Origin: a virus | IMG/VR virus record: IMGVR_UViG_3300025917_000009 | Location: 1 to 38,303 of that record | Strand: one strand, 5' to 3' | DNA length: 38,303 nt | Shown: positions 1 through 5,708 of the stretch, piece after piece | Position numbering within the stretch: position 1 is the stretch's first letter | Layout of the letters: every line of letters starts with the position of its first letter | Notes under the pieces: model-generated | Seen by the model: only the letters and a program-made list of their open reading frames with translations | Told to the model about the DNA's origin: nothing | Databases searched by the model: none | Made by a program: the position numbers and the translations under genes

Positions 1-127
1 GATCGACAAGGACGGCAACACCGGCATGAGCGCGTTCGGGTTCGAGGAAGAGATGTGGCACGTCGGCAACTTCAACGGCGGCAGCATCGGCATCGAACAG
101 ATCGGCTTCGCGAGCCTCACCAAACTC
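1..127. repeat. terminal direct repeat, left copy
   Basis: Bases 1-127 are identical to 38177-38303. The repeat lies inside the amidase gene and preserves its frame across the junction. The length of 127 equals the largest k-mer commonly used by short-read assemblers, so it is best read as an assembly overlap proving circularity and not as a biological terminal repeat. Confidence 0.95.
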
Positions 128-376
128 CTGTGGAGCCGTAGCCACCAGAAGCAGATCATCAAGGTCGCGCGGTGGCTCGCCTGGTTCCACCACCGCTACG
201 GCGTCCCGCTCACGCATAGCCTCGAGGGCGTCTGTACGCACGCCGACGTCGGCGCCGCCGGCATCGACACGAGCGGCCACACCGACCCCGGCGCGAACTA
301 CCCATTGCGGACGGTGCTGTGGCTCGCGAACAGGTACGTCCGCAAGGGCGGATGGAGCCGGACATCCCCGATCTGA
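1..376 (+). CDS. N-acetylmuramoyl-L-alanine amidase (endolysin), 3' part; 5' part is at 37977-38303
   Basis: This is the C-terminal part of the endolysin split by the linearisation point. Joined across the circle (37977-38176 then 1-376) it encodes 191 aa. It matches the Amidase_2/PGRP zinc amidase family, which cuts the MurNAc-L-Ala bond of peptidoglycan. Whole-protein residues visible are H35 (VVLHDTE), E99 (IGIEQIG), H147 (CTHADVG) and D162 (GHTDPG). H35, H147 and D162 fit the AmpD-type zinc ligands, E99 the catalytic glutamate, and H160 occupies the position of the AmpD lysine. No separate cell-wall-binding domain is present, so it is a single-domain lysin. It heads a lysis and surface cluster running to 2516. 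Confidence 0.9.
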   Translation, partial: IDKDGNTGMSAFGFEEEMWHVGNFNGGSIGIEQIGFASLTKLLWSRSHQKQIIKVARWLAWFHHRYGVPLTHSLEGVCTHADVGAAGIDTSGHTDPGANYPLRTVLWLANRYVRKGGWSRTSPI

Positions 377-391
377 CAAAGGCAGGCTGAC

Positions 392-685
392 ATGCCCCCG
401 ACAACTCCAATCCCGATCACGCTCACGATCGCCGCGCTCAGCGACGCCGAGGCGGCCGCACTTCTCACCCAACGAACGAAGGAGCGCACCATGACCGTTC
501 ACCCCGACAAGCCGGCGCCCGCGAAGCCGGGCTGGCAGAGCACCGAGTTCTGGGTCTCGATCGCGACCGCCGTCGGCACAGTCGCCGCGTCCGCTGAAGG
601 GTCGCTCCCGCCCAGGTATGCCGCGCTCGCCTCCACCGTCGCCGCCGTCGCCTACGCCCTTAGCCGCGGCCTCGCGAAGCATTAG
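392..685 (+). CDS. small membrane protein, putative holin (possible dual start)
   Basis: Encodes 97 aa from ATG 392, or 64 aa from an in-frame ATG at 491. The 491 start has an AAGGAG ribosome site six bases upstream; the 392 start has only a weak AGGCAGG-like site. The shorter form begins with a charged, proline-rich stretch and the motif STEFWVSIATAVG, followed by a second hydrophobic stretch near the C-terminus and a basic end (SRGLAKH). That is a common layout for small phage membrane proteins next to endolysins. A holin role is inferred from size, hydrophobic segments and position directly after the amidase. The first 33 residues have normal codon usage, so both starts could be used. Confidence 0.6.
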   Translation: MPPTTPIPITLTIAALSDAEAAALLTQRTKERTMTVHPDKPAPAKPGWQSTEFWVSIATAVGTVAASAEGSLPPRYAALASTVAAVAYALSRGLAKH

Positions 686-687
686 AC

Positions 688-762
688 ATGCACGGCCTGC
701 TCATCACGATCGTGCTGATCCTCGCCGTCATCGCCCTGCTCGCATTCATCGTGAGGCGCTGA
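688..762 (+). CDS. 24-aa single-span membrane peptide
   Basis: A micro-gene starting at ATG 688, two bases after the upstream stop, and ending in a TGATG overlap with the next gene at 762. The product is one continuous hydrophobic helix (LLITIVLILAVIALLAFIV) with a two-arginine C-terminus. The tight packing and purely hydrophobic content argue that it is real. It could be a second holin-like or spanin-like accessory of lysis; no family can be assigned. Confidence 0.5.
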   Translation: MHGLLITIVLILAVIALLAFIVRR

Positions 763-893
763 TGACGAGCAAGCTCGAGCCCTACCCAGGGCTGCACCCC
801 GGCACGGGCACGAACGACCACGTCCACCAGTGGCAGCGGTACCGCGACGGCATCACCGCCTGCCACATCTGCGGGAAACGGAAGGAGGTCTGA
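762..893 (+). CDS. small HxH-CxxC protein, unknown function
   Basis: A 43-aa protein starting at ATG 762 (TGATG overlap) and ending by overlapping the ATG of the next gene at 893. It contains HVHQWQRYRDG followed by CHICGKRKEV, an H-x-H plus C-x2-C pattern that could bind one zinc ion. Many tiny proteins of this type occur in this phage. An AAGGAGG motif near the end of this gene probably serves the next gene. Confidence 0.55.
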   Translation: MTSKLEPYPGLHPGTGTNDHVHQWQRYRDGITACHICGKRKEV

Positions 894-1375
894 TGGCGGA
901 GTTCTCGTGGCCACCTATGCAGCCGATCACACCCGACGGGTTCGTGACGGCGGTCTACGACGGCGACACCCCGTATGCGCATATCCGGTGGAACGCGACG
1001 CCGGAGGGGATCCTGCATGACGTTCCGATCCGCGTCGACGGGATCAATGCCGTAGAGCTCCGTACCATCTATGGCCTCGAGGCGCGCGCCGCGGCGGTGT
1101 TCATCCTCGCCGGCCATCCCGAGCTCACTGGCACGGACACGAGCGCATATGCGGCGGCGGACACGCTCGACGACGGCACGAAGATCCTGAGGATGATCGC
1201 TCCGCCGCATGTCACCTTCGTGCACCAGCGACGCGAGAAGTACGGCCGGTTTCTCGCCCGGATCACTCTCTCCGACGGCGGCGACTTCAGCCAGCGGATG
1301 CTGCTCATGCCGGACGGCTCGCCTCGCCTCGCAAGCGACGGCGTGACTCCGCTCGCCGTCCCCTACACACCCTGA
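893..1375 (+). CDS. staphylococcal-nuclease-like (SNase/TNase fold) protein
   Basis: 160 aa, ATG 893 preceded by AAGGAGG. It has the SNase family pattern: VYDGDT (D25, matching Ca-binding D21 of S. aureus nuclease), IRVDGINAVE (R47 and E55, matching R35 and E43), GLEARAA, and EKYGRFLARI (Arg matching R87). The calcium-ligand position D40 of the prototype (IDTPE) is asparagine here (INAVE, N52), which may lower activity or change metal use. No clear signal peptide is visible. Family members are calcium-dependent DNA/RNA endonucleases. Its place between lysis genes and secreted proteins suggests a late role, for instance nucleic-acid degradation at lysis. Confidence 0.72.
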   Translation: MAEFSWPPMQPITPDGFVTAVYDGDTPYAHIRWNATPEGILHDVPIRVDGINAVELRTIYGLEARAAAVFILAGHPELTGTDTSAYAAADTLDDGTKILRMIAPPHVTFVHQRREKYGRFLARITLSDGGDFSQRMLLMPDGSPRLASDGVTPLAVPYTP

Positions 1376-1453
1376 ACACGGGCATCACGCCAGCCGGCGC
1401 CCGACAACCCCGCAAAGAGAAGCGGACGCCGGCCGACCACGGGAGGTTCCCAG

Positions 1454-1882
1454 ATGGGAAGCCACCGCAGAACCATCGCCGCCACCGCGGCGATCCTGTT
1501 GGCCGCTACGAGCGGCTTTTTCATGCACGCATCCGCCCACGCCGCGACGAGCATCTGCGGCGATTCATGGGGCAGCGACGGGCACACCGGCCCCTGGTAC
1601 GTCGGTTCGAACCAGAGCCTGCACGGCAACACACTCGTCATCAACTGCCCCGGCGCGTCGACGGCGTGGAACGTCACCTATGCCGTTTACAAGACGGACG
1701 GCAGCGGCGGGTCGGCGTTCTCGCCGATCTTCGTTGTGAGGAGCGGGAACGGCGACGCCTCGTTCTCGGTGTCGACGAACCCGGTCGGCTGTAACCAGGG
1801 GTGGCTCTACTACACCCAGGTCAAGAATGATTTCACCGGCAACTACATCCGGAAGCCGGAGGCGGGGAAGGTGATCTGCTGA
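1454..1882 (+). CDS. secreted protein of unknown function
   Basis: 142 aa with a clear Sec signal peptide: basic start (MGSHRRT), hydrophobic core (AATAAILLAATSGFF) and an A-S-A-H-A-A cleavage region near residue 30. The ribosome site GGGAGG lies eight bases before ATG 1454. The mature part is rich in Ser, Gly, Thr and aromatic residues and has four cysteines (CGDSWG, INCPGA, VGCNQG and the final Cys), which could form two disulfides in a small beta-rich domain. No family recognised. It is followed by another exported protein, so the two may work together at the cell envelope. Confidence 0.7.
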   Translation: MGSHRRTIAATAAILLAATSGFFMHASAHAATSICGDSWGSDGHTGPWYVGSNQSLHGNTLVINCPGASTAWNVTYAVYKTDGSGGSAFSPIFVVRSGNGDASFSVSTNPVGCNQGWLYYTQVKNDFTGNYIRKPEAGKVIC

Positions 1883-1958
1883 CCGTCGGTGCGCGAGCTC
1901 GTGTGGGCAATCCGAGCGTCGGCAGGTTCGGCGCGAAGCGAAGAGGAGGTCACGTTGC

Positions 1959-2516
1959 CTGACCAGAATCCTGATCGTCGCCGTCGTCGCGTTGTGCACG
2001 GCAGCTACCGCGTCGCGGGCCGAGGCGTGGCCTGCACCGCCAGCACGCCGAGCGGCGTGCATAACTCGACCTGTGCCGGCGCTGTGTCGCCTGCACTGGT
2101 GGGTTCACCGAGTCCACAGTCTGGAACGCGAGCGTTCGCTTCCACGTTCGCGGTACTGGTATTCGGCTGAACGACACCCGGCCGCCGCGCCGTGGCTCGA
2201 GCAGCGCGAGGCGTGGCGGGGCCGCGCCGAACGGGTAGCGCGGATACCGCTCGCGCCGTGGCCGGCCGGGTGGCTCGCCGACGCGCTCTGCGTCCACAGC
2301 TACGAAGGCGCGTGGAACGCCGTCGACCCGACCGGAACCTACCGCGGCGGGATGCAGTTCGACGAGGGGACGTGGCTCGCGAACGGCGGCGCCGCGTATG
2401 CGCCGCGCGCTGATCTCGCCTCGCCGCGTGACCAACTGCTCGTCGCGCTCGCGACGTGGCGGGCGCGTGGCTGGGAGCCCTGGCCGAACACGGCCGCAGA
2501 GTGCGGCCTGCTCTAG
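1959..2516 (+). CDS. exported Rpf-like transglycosylase (lysozyme-like)
   Basis: The C-terminal 80 residues match the resuscitation-promoting-factor/transglycosylase-like domain of Actinobacteria: ALCVHSYEGAW with the catalytic glutamate at about residue 116, then YRGGMQFDEGTW and GWEPWPNTAAECGL at the end. Such enzymes cut the MurNAc-GlcNAc glycan backbone. An in-frame stretch TRILIVAVVALCTAATASRA forms a textbook signal peptide, but no ATG, GTG or TTG precedes it. The best start is CTG 1959, nine bases after AGGAGG (1944-1949). A TTG at 1992 would cut away most of the signal. Either a rare CTG start or a local sequence error is involved. The glutamate region and the C-terminus are certain; the start is not. 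Last gene before the terminator. Confidence 0.72.
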   Translation: MTRILIVAVVALCTAATASRAEAWPAPPARRAACITRPVPALCRLHWWVHRVHSLERERSLPRSRYWYSAERHPAAAPWLEQREAWRGRAERVARIPLAPWPAGWLADALCVHSYEGAWNAVDPTGTYRGGMQFDEGTWLANGGAAYAPRADLASPRDQLLVALATWRARGWEPWPNTAAECGLL

Positions 2517-2526
2517 AAGACAAGCA

Positions 2527-2550
2527 AGGCCGGGGCTTGCGCCCCGGCCT
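2527..2550 (+). terminator. strong hairpin ending the late operon
   Basis: AGGCCGGGGC, loop TTGC, GCCCCGGCCT: a perfect 10-bp GC-rich stem starting 11 bases after the Rpf-like stop codon. There is no T-tract, as is common for actinobacterial terminators. It lies between the + strand late operon and the - strand immunity genes and could act in both directions. Confidence 0.75.
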
Positions 2551-2611
2551 CTAGCCGCCGTTGTCCTGCTCGGAAGTTGCCGTCCCGAGATTGGATCCGG
2601 CGGATCCCCTG

Positions 2612-2644
2612 CGCCCCCGTCTAGCCTTCTGGCTGGGCGGGGGC
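2612..2644 (-). terminator. weaker inverted repeat at the end of the immunity gene
   Basis: CGCCCCCG (2612-2619) and CGGGGGCG (2637-2644) are inverted copies that span the stop codon of the - strand immunity-like gene, with a smaller AGCC/GGCT pair inside. It may be a terminator for leftward transcription; no T-tract is seen. Confidence 0.35.
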
Positions 2645-2947
2645 GTTTCCGCGTTCAGCGACGCCGGGCCGGCGGTCGCCGCACGCGATCGCCAGCGCGA
2701 CGACCCACCCGATCACCGTCCAAGCGAGCAGCGCGTTCAGGACAGCCACCATGCCGACCTGGTGGTGTCGCAGCGCGGCGATGATCGTCGGCAGCCAGTA
2801 CGCGGCGAGGAACCCGATCACGAGTAGGCCGCCGCCGGGGTGCTGCGCGACGGCGAGGGCGATAGTGAACGCGACGAACGCGGCTATCAGGCCGAGCGGG
2901 ACGGCGAGGATCCAGAACAGGACGGGGTGTGTGGCCTTGAGGGTCAT
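2621..2947 (-). CDS. superinfection immunity (Imm)-like membrane protein
   Basis: 108 aa from an ATG at 2947 with GGGAGG upstream on the - strand. It has two hydrophobic segments near the N-terminus (about residues 8-45) and then the block YWLPTIIAALRHH ... LLAWTVIGWVVALAIAC. That block closely follows the superinfection-immunity family (T4 Imm-like; LPTI...LN...GWT.IGWVVALVWA). Known members sit in the inner membrane and block DNA entry of related phages. Its place beside the repressor in the leftward, lysogeny-type transcription unit fits expression from the prophage. The C-terminal 20 residues are hydrophilic. Confidence 0.72.
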   Translation of the reverse strand: MTLKATHPVLFWILAVPLGLIAAFVAFTIALAVAQHPGGGLLVIGFLAAYWLPTIIAALRHHQVGMVAVLNALLAWTVIGWVVALAIACGDRRPGVAERGNAPAQPEG

Positions 2948-2979
2948 GGGGCCTCCCTTGTCGCATTTTGCGGGAAAGT

Positions 2980-3010
2980 GTTGACGGTCACACGTTTGGG
3001 CGTTGTCAAC
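2980..3010. promoter_or_regulatory. inverted repeat and promoter-like boxes between repressor and immunity gene
   Basis: GTTGAC (2980-2985) and GTCAAC (3005-3010) are perfect inverted copies. On the - strand the right arm reads TTGACA, a possible -35 for the immunity gene, but no good -10 follows. On the + strand TTGTCA (3003-3008), a 17-base spacer and TAGTGT (3026-3031) look like a promoter firing toward the repressor 3' end. The 151-base gap has no other clear gene. Confidence 0.3.
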
Positions 3011-3098
3011 CAGGATTTGAGGCGATAGTGTCTTGATCGCGGCAGGGCAGACGCGAAAGGGGCCTAGACAGTGGCAGACAAGTCTGGTGGGGGCGCAC

Positions 3099-3452
3099 TT
3101 ATGACGCCCGGTCGTTCCTTGCGGAGTGTCCATTGGATGGTCGGTTACCATGCTGCCGACGTCGACGCGCGTCGATACCCCGATCGAGGTCGGCGGCGAT
3201 CTCTGCGGCCTTGGCTGCCTCTTTCGCGGCCTGGGAGACGTCCCAGGCTTTTCTGATCGTGCGTTCGGGCACGTCGAGCGCGGCTGCGAGCTTGGTCATG
3301 ACGGGGAGCGTCGGCAGCGTGCCGCGCACTTCGATGTTCTGCCAGGTGGCGTAGGGGATTCCGGTTTGGCGGTCGGCTTCGCGCCGGTTGGGGCCGTAGT
3401 GCCGGACGCGGAGCCTTTGAACTAGGTGGGCGAGTGTCTCTGGCTCAGGCAT
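3099..3452 (-). CDS. putative phage repressor (HTH-type, CI-like)
   Basis: 117 aa. The N-terminal 70 residues look like a Cro/CI-type helix-turn-helix: LAHLVQRLRVRHYG, READRQTGIPYATWQNIE, and TLPVMTKLAAALDVPERTIRKAW, which is the typical third and fourth helix pattern. A helical, Lys/Ala/Glu-rich segment and an Arg-rich tail follow; no LexA-type peptidase domain is seen. The start at 3452 (MPEPETL) is chosen because a -10 box ends six bases before it, implying a leaderless transcript. It faces the Cro-like gene at 3606 across a shared operator region, the classic lysogeny switch. The repressor assignment rests on fold and layout; family identity is moderate. Confidence 0.68.
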   Translation of the reverse strand: MPEPETLAHLVQRLRVRHYGPNRREADRQTGIPYATWQNIEVRGTLPTLPVMTKLAAALDVPERTIRKAWDVSQAAKEAAKAAEIAADLDRGIDARRRRQHGNRPSNGHSARNDRAS

Positions 3453-3458
3453 GCGTCT

Positions 3459-3488
3459 AGTATGCCATGTCAAGGTCGGCGTGTCCAA
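3459..3488 (-). promoter_or_regulatory. leftward promoter for the repressor (leaderless)
   Basis: On the - strand: -35 TTGGAC (3488-3483), 18-base spacer, -10 CATACT (3464-3459), then TAGACGC and the ATG at 3452. The start codon sits at the expected transcription start, with no room for a ribosome site. A leaderless message is known for lambda CI maintenance transcription and is frequent in Actinobacteria. Confidence 0.5.
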
Positions 3489-3547
3489 CCGACCAGTTAT
3501 TTCCAGAAACCCCCTGCATATACGCCTGTCATAAATCGGACGGACCG

Positions 3548-3589
3548 CGCCTAGGACGACACGCCTAGGTTGACACGCCTAGCTAGGCG
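3548..3589. promoter_or_regulatory. three 14-bp tandem operator-like repeats
   Basis: Three copies in exact 14-bp register: CGCCTAGGACGACA (3548), CGCCTAGGTTGACA (3562), CGCCTAGCTAGGCG (3576). The third is a perfect 14-bp palindrome placed within the spacer of the rightward promoter; the second contains that promoter's -35 box. A regulator bound here would block rightward transcription. Sequence near the repressor start (CGTCTAG at 3454) resembles a fourth half-site. Confidence 0.65.
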
Positions 3590-3598
3590 CGCTATGGT
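3570..3598 (+). promoter_or_regulatory. rightward early promoter for the Cro-like gene
   Basis: -35 TTGACA (3570-3575), 17-base spacer, -10 TATGGT (3593-3598). The ATG at 3606 lies at the predicted transcription start, so this message also appears leaderless. The spacer is occupied by the CGCCTAGCTAGGCG palindrome. This is the only strong promoter seen ahead of the whole early operon. Confidence 0.65.
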
Positions 3599-3605
3599 GG
3601 GCCTC

Positions 3606-3821
3606 ATGAAGTTCGACGCACAGGCTCTCCTCCAGGCACGAGAAGGCAGGGGCCTCACCCAAGAACAACTCGCCGCAGCGGCCGGGTTGACGTTTTCGAC
3701 AATCAGCCGCCTCGAGCGCGGCCTTGTCGTGCCCACGCTGAGCACGATCAACAAGCTCGCGCAGGCGCTCGACGGCGACGTGGAAGAACTGCTCACTACC
3801 GAGAACGGCGCGCCGGCATGA
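3606..3821 (+). CDS. Cro-like XRE-family regulator
   Basis: 71 aa forming one compact HTH_3/XRE domain: ALLQAREGRGLTQEQLAAAAGL (helices 1-2), TFSTISRLERGLVVPTLSTI (recognition helix and turn) and NKLAQALDGDVEELL. This is among the most recognisable helix-turn-helix families. ATG 3606 is chosen over a longer in-frame form because it starts at the predicted transcription start and the domain begins immediately. It is the first gene of the rightward operon and lies opposite the putative repressor, the position of lambda Cro. The stop overlaps the next start (ATGA). Confidence 0.88.
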   Translation: MKFDAQALLQAREGRGLTQEQLAAAAGLTFSTISRLERGLVVPTLSTINKLAQALDGDVEELLTTENGAPA

Positions 3822-3970
3822 AGAACGTCCGGCACATGACGCTCCTGCAGCTCGCGCTGCACGTCGCGAACCTGCCAGACCGCCCCATCCTGTGGACGCA
3901 GTTCGAGCGGGACGCGCGCGACGAGTACGACCGGCGCATCGTCGCACTTGAGCAAGGAGCGGCGGCATGA
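3818..3970 (+). CDS. 50-aa protein of unknown function
   Basis: Coupled by ATGA overlaps to the Cro-like gene before it and the secreted protein after it. It is helical in character (MTLLQLALHVANLPDR ... RDARDEYDRRIVALEQ) and acidic/basic-rich, with no cysteines or membrane segment. The tight coupling and codon use support it being real. Its function is unknown; being second in the early operon, it might antagonise host or prophage regulation. Confidence 0.6.
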   Translation: MKNVRHMTLLQLALHVANLPDRPILWTQFERDARDEYDRRIVALEQGAAA

Positions 3971-4809
3971 CGAGGCTTGGATACGTCCTCCTTGCGGTCG
4001 GGGCTTTCGTCCTCGCCGCCGCTCCGAACGCTTCCGCCCACCCAACCGCGACGTGGCTATCGGCCCGCACCACGATCCGCGTCCACGCCACCATCGTCCT
4101 CGCCCACCATGTCCGTGTCTGCAGCTGGCAGCCGACGGATAACCGCGTCCGCGGCTTCGTCCGCTACTCGAAGCGCCTCGCGACGGTCCCCGGCTGGGCG
4201 CAGGCTGGGCAGCGGCCGAGCCGCGCCGTCTGCGCGATCAACGGCGGCACGTATCGCACCGCCGCGCCGAACCAGTATCGGCCGAGCGGCACCGTCTACG
4301 CGCAGGGCCGGCGGATCCGCGGCTTCACCGACGCGCCGGCCGTCGGCTTCCGGAACGGCCACGCCTACATGGGCGCCCGCAACGCCTACCGGCACGGCGC
4401 CAGGTCGATCATGAACGGCCTCGCCTACCTCGTCACCAACGGCAAGCCGCTGCTCCACCACTCCCAAGCGCCATGGACGACGACGAAACAGTTCACCTGT
4501 GGAGCGCCCGGCACCGACGGCGTCTACGGATGTTCGCGTAGCGCGCTCGCCATCATGCGGACCGGCCGCGTCGCGCTCGTCGAGATCGGGCACGCCTCGA
4601 TGCCGCTCGCCGCGAGGATCCTCGCCAGGCTCGGCGCGAAGAGCGCGATCACCTTCGACTCGGGCGGCGCAGCCTTGATGTGGACGCTCCAAGGCTCGCA
4701 CAACACGGGCAGCCGCACCCAGGTCGGCCATCTGATGGGAGCGACCGTCGGCTCGGCTTGGAAGCGCAGGATCCCCGACGCGCTGATCGTGAACGCGAGG
4801 CCGCTGTGA
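3967..4809 (+). CDS. exported phosphodiester glycosidase-like protein (NAGPA family)
   Basis: 280 aa. A signal peptide is clear (MTRLGYVLLAVGAFVLAAAPNASA, cleavage near residue 24). The mature part follows the NAGPA domain (PF09992-like): CAINGGTY (about residue 90), GVYGCSRSALAIMRTGRVALVEIG, an ILARLGAKSAITFDSGGAALMW block corresponding to the family's LGA..A.NLDGGGS motif, and RIPDALIV at the end. Family members remove sugars linked by phosphodiester bonds (mammalian uncovering enzyme; bacterial exported homologues are linked to envelope glycopolymers). It is third in the early operon, an unusual place for an exported enzyme, which suggests surface alteration of infected or lysogenic cells. 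That role is inference. Confidence 0.75.
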   Translation: MTRLGYVLLAVGAFVLAAAPNASAHPTATWLSARTTIRVHATIVLAHHVRVCSWQPTDNRVRGFVRYSKRLATVPGWAQAGQRPSRAVCAINGGTYRTAAPNQYRPSGTVYAQGRRIRGFTDAPAVGFRNGHAYMGARNAYRHGARSIMNGLAYLVTNGKPLLHHSQAPWTTTKQFTCGAPGTDGVYGCSRSALAIMRTGRVALVEIGHASMPLAARILARLGAKSAITFDSGGAALMWTLQGSHNTGSRTQVGHLMGATVGSAWKRRIPDALIVNARPL

Positions 4810-4904
4810 ACCTTCTCGTCCACATCATCCTCGGCTTCATCGCCCTGGTCTCGGTCACCGCGATCGTCGTGGCGGCCGTCGACGAGTGGAGGGGCGTGCT
4901 GTGA
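4806..4904 (+). CDS. 32-aa single-span membrane protein
   Basis: GTG 4806 overlaps the previous stop (GTGA), and the 3' end overlaps the next GTG start. The product is essentially one membrane helix (LLVHIILGFIALVSVTAIVVAAV) with a short charged tail (DEWRGVL). No family can be assigned. With its neighbours it forms a run of four envelope-directed proteins (3967-5708). Confidence 0.5.
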   Translation: MNLLVHIILGFIALVSVTAIVVAAVDEWRGVL

Positions 4905-5128
4905 CCACCATCATCGCCTGCGTCATCAGCTTCTTCTTCGGCTCGACGTGCGGCCTGCTGCTCGGCGGCATCGCCGCGGCGAGTGCCAGAGCAGACGAGC
5001 GCGCCCGCGAAGCAGCTTTGGCGCAGCGACTCAGCGACAGGCTTGTGCGCGACTTCCACGTCGTGCGAGAGGAAGACGGGACGGAACACATCGTCCCCGT
5101 CGAAGACAGCTCGCCGCCGGCGGGCTGA
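4901..5128 (+). CDS. 75-aa membrane-anchored protein
   Basis: GTG 4901 overlaps the preceding stop. One N-terminal membrane segment (IIACVISFFFGSTCGLLLGGIAAA) is followed by a charged cytoplasmic-looking helix (RADERAREAALAQRLSDRLVRDF) and an acidic tail. The outline resembles small membrane-bound exclusion or holin-like proteins, but no signature is visible. Its place in the early operon makes a lysis role unlikely and an exclusion or envelope role more likely. Confidence 0.55.
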   Translation: MTTIIACVISFFFGSTCGLLLGGIAAASARADERAREAALAQRLSDRLVRDFHVVREEDGTEHIVPVEDSSPPAG

Positions 5129-5195
5129 GAAACCAGCGGCCCGGCCGAAAGGTGTTCCCCCCGAGGCCGAGCCGCAGATACAGGAGGAAGGTTAT

Positions 5196-5708
5196 ATGAG
5201 GCATCGGAGCAACCTCGTCGTTGGAGGCGTCATCGGCGTGATCGCGCTGCTGTGCATCGCGGTCGTCGCCCAGGCGAGCGTGAAGAACTCGGTCCAGCCC
5301 GGCAAGCTCGTGTTCGGCCAGGTCGTGTCGGGTCAGCACCCGAACCGGCTCGTCACGCTCCACAACGGCACCGGCGCGAACCGGCGCATCAAGACGATCG
5401 GCATCGCCGGCTCTGGTGGCTACGTCTTCACGATGCCGAAGAACACGGCGGCGCTCGCCGCGACCGGCCTGCCGACGTGCACCGTCGGACTGGTGTTGCC
5501 GGCCGGCGCGAAGTGCGCCATCGACATCCGCGTTCACACCGTCCGCGTCGGCTGGTGGCGCAGCGTTCTCCACATCGTCTACCGCAACGGGTGGTTCAAC
5601 AGCGGCAGCCTCGAAGCGCACGTCGTGCCAGCGCCGACGCCGGCACGGTCGACGACACCGGGCTCGTGCACCTCGCTGTCAACGATCAGCGAGGTGTGCG
5701 CGTCGTGA
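5196..5708 (+). CDS. exported Ig-like (ASH/HYDIN-type) protein
   Basis: 170 aa, ATG 5196 with AGGAGGAAGG upstream. The N-terminal hydrophobic segment (about residues 8-27) looks like a signal peptide or anchor. The middle shows the beta-sandwich pattern of ASPM-SPD2-Hydin/choice-of-anchor domains: PGKLVFGQVVSGQHPNRLVTLHN, IKTIGIAGSGGYVF, TCTVGLVLPAGAKCAIDIRV and WRSVLHIVYRNG. The tail is Pro/Thr/Ser-rich with two cysteines. Such domains bind proteins or sit on cell surfaces. A 67-base gap precedes it, so it may be separately translated. It probably acts outside the membrane beside the NAGPA-like enzyme. Confidence 0.62.
   Translation: MRHRSNLVVGGVIGVIALLCIAVVAQASVKNSVQPGKLVFGQVVSGQHPNRLVTLHNGTGANRRIKTIGIAGSGGYVFTMPKNTAALAATGLPTCTVGLVLPAGAKCAIDIRVHTVRVGWWRSVLHIVYRNGWFNSGSLEAHVVPAPTPARSTTPGSCTSLSTISEVCAS

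Noticed and set aside
1393-1433. Terminator between the SNase-like gene and the secreted protein (GCCGGCG / CGCCGGC)
   Set aside because: Only 7 bp with a 27-base loop; such pairs are expected by chance at this GC content.
1889-2170. 93-codon + strand frame overlapping the Rpf-like gene
   Set aside because: It runs through the signal-peptide region in another frame, has Arg/Ser/Ala-rich content and lacks any domain; the frame with the signal peptide and Rpf domain is preferred.
3071-3256. 61-codon frame antisense to the repressor
   Set aside because: It has a plausible GTG and AAAGGGG but lies wholly opposite the repressor helix-turn-helix gene and becomes Arg/Pro-rich like other shadow frames; kept only as a low-interest finding about the promoter.
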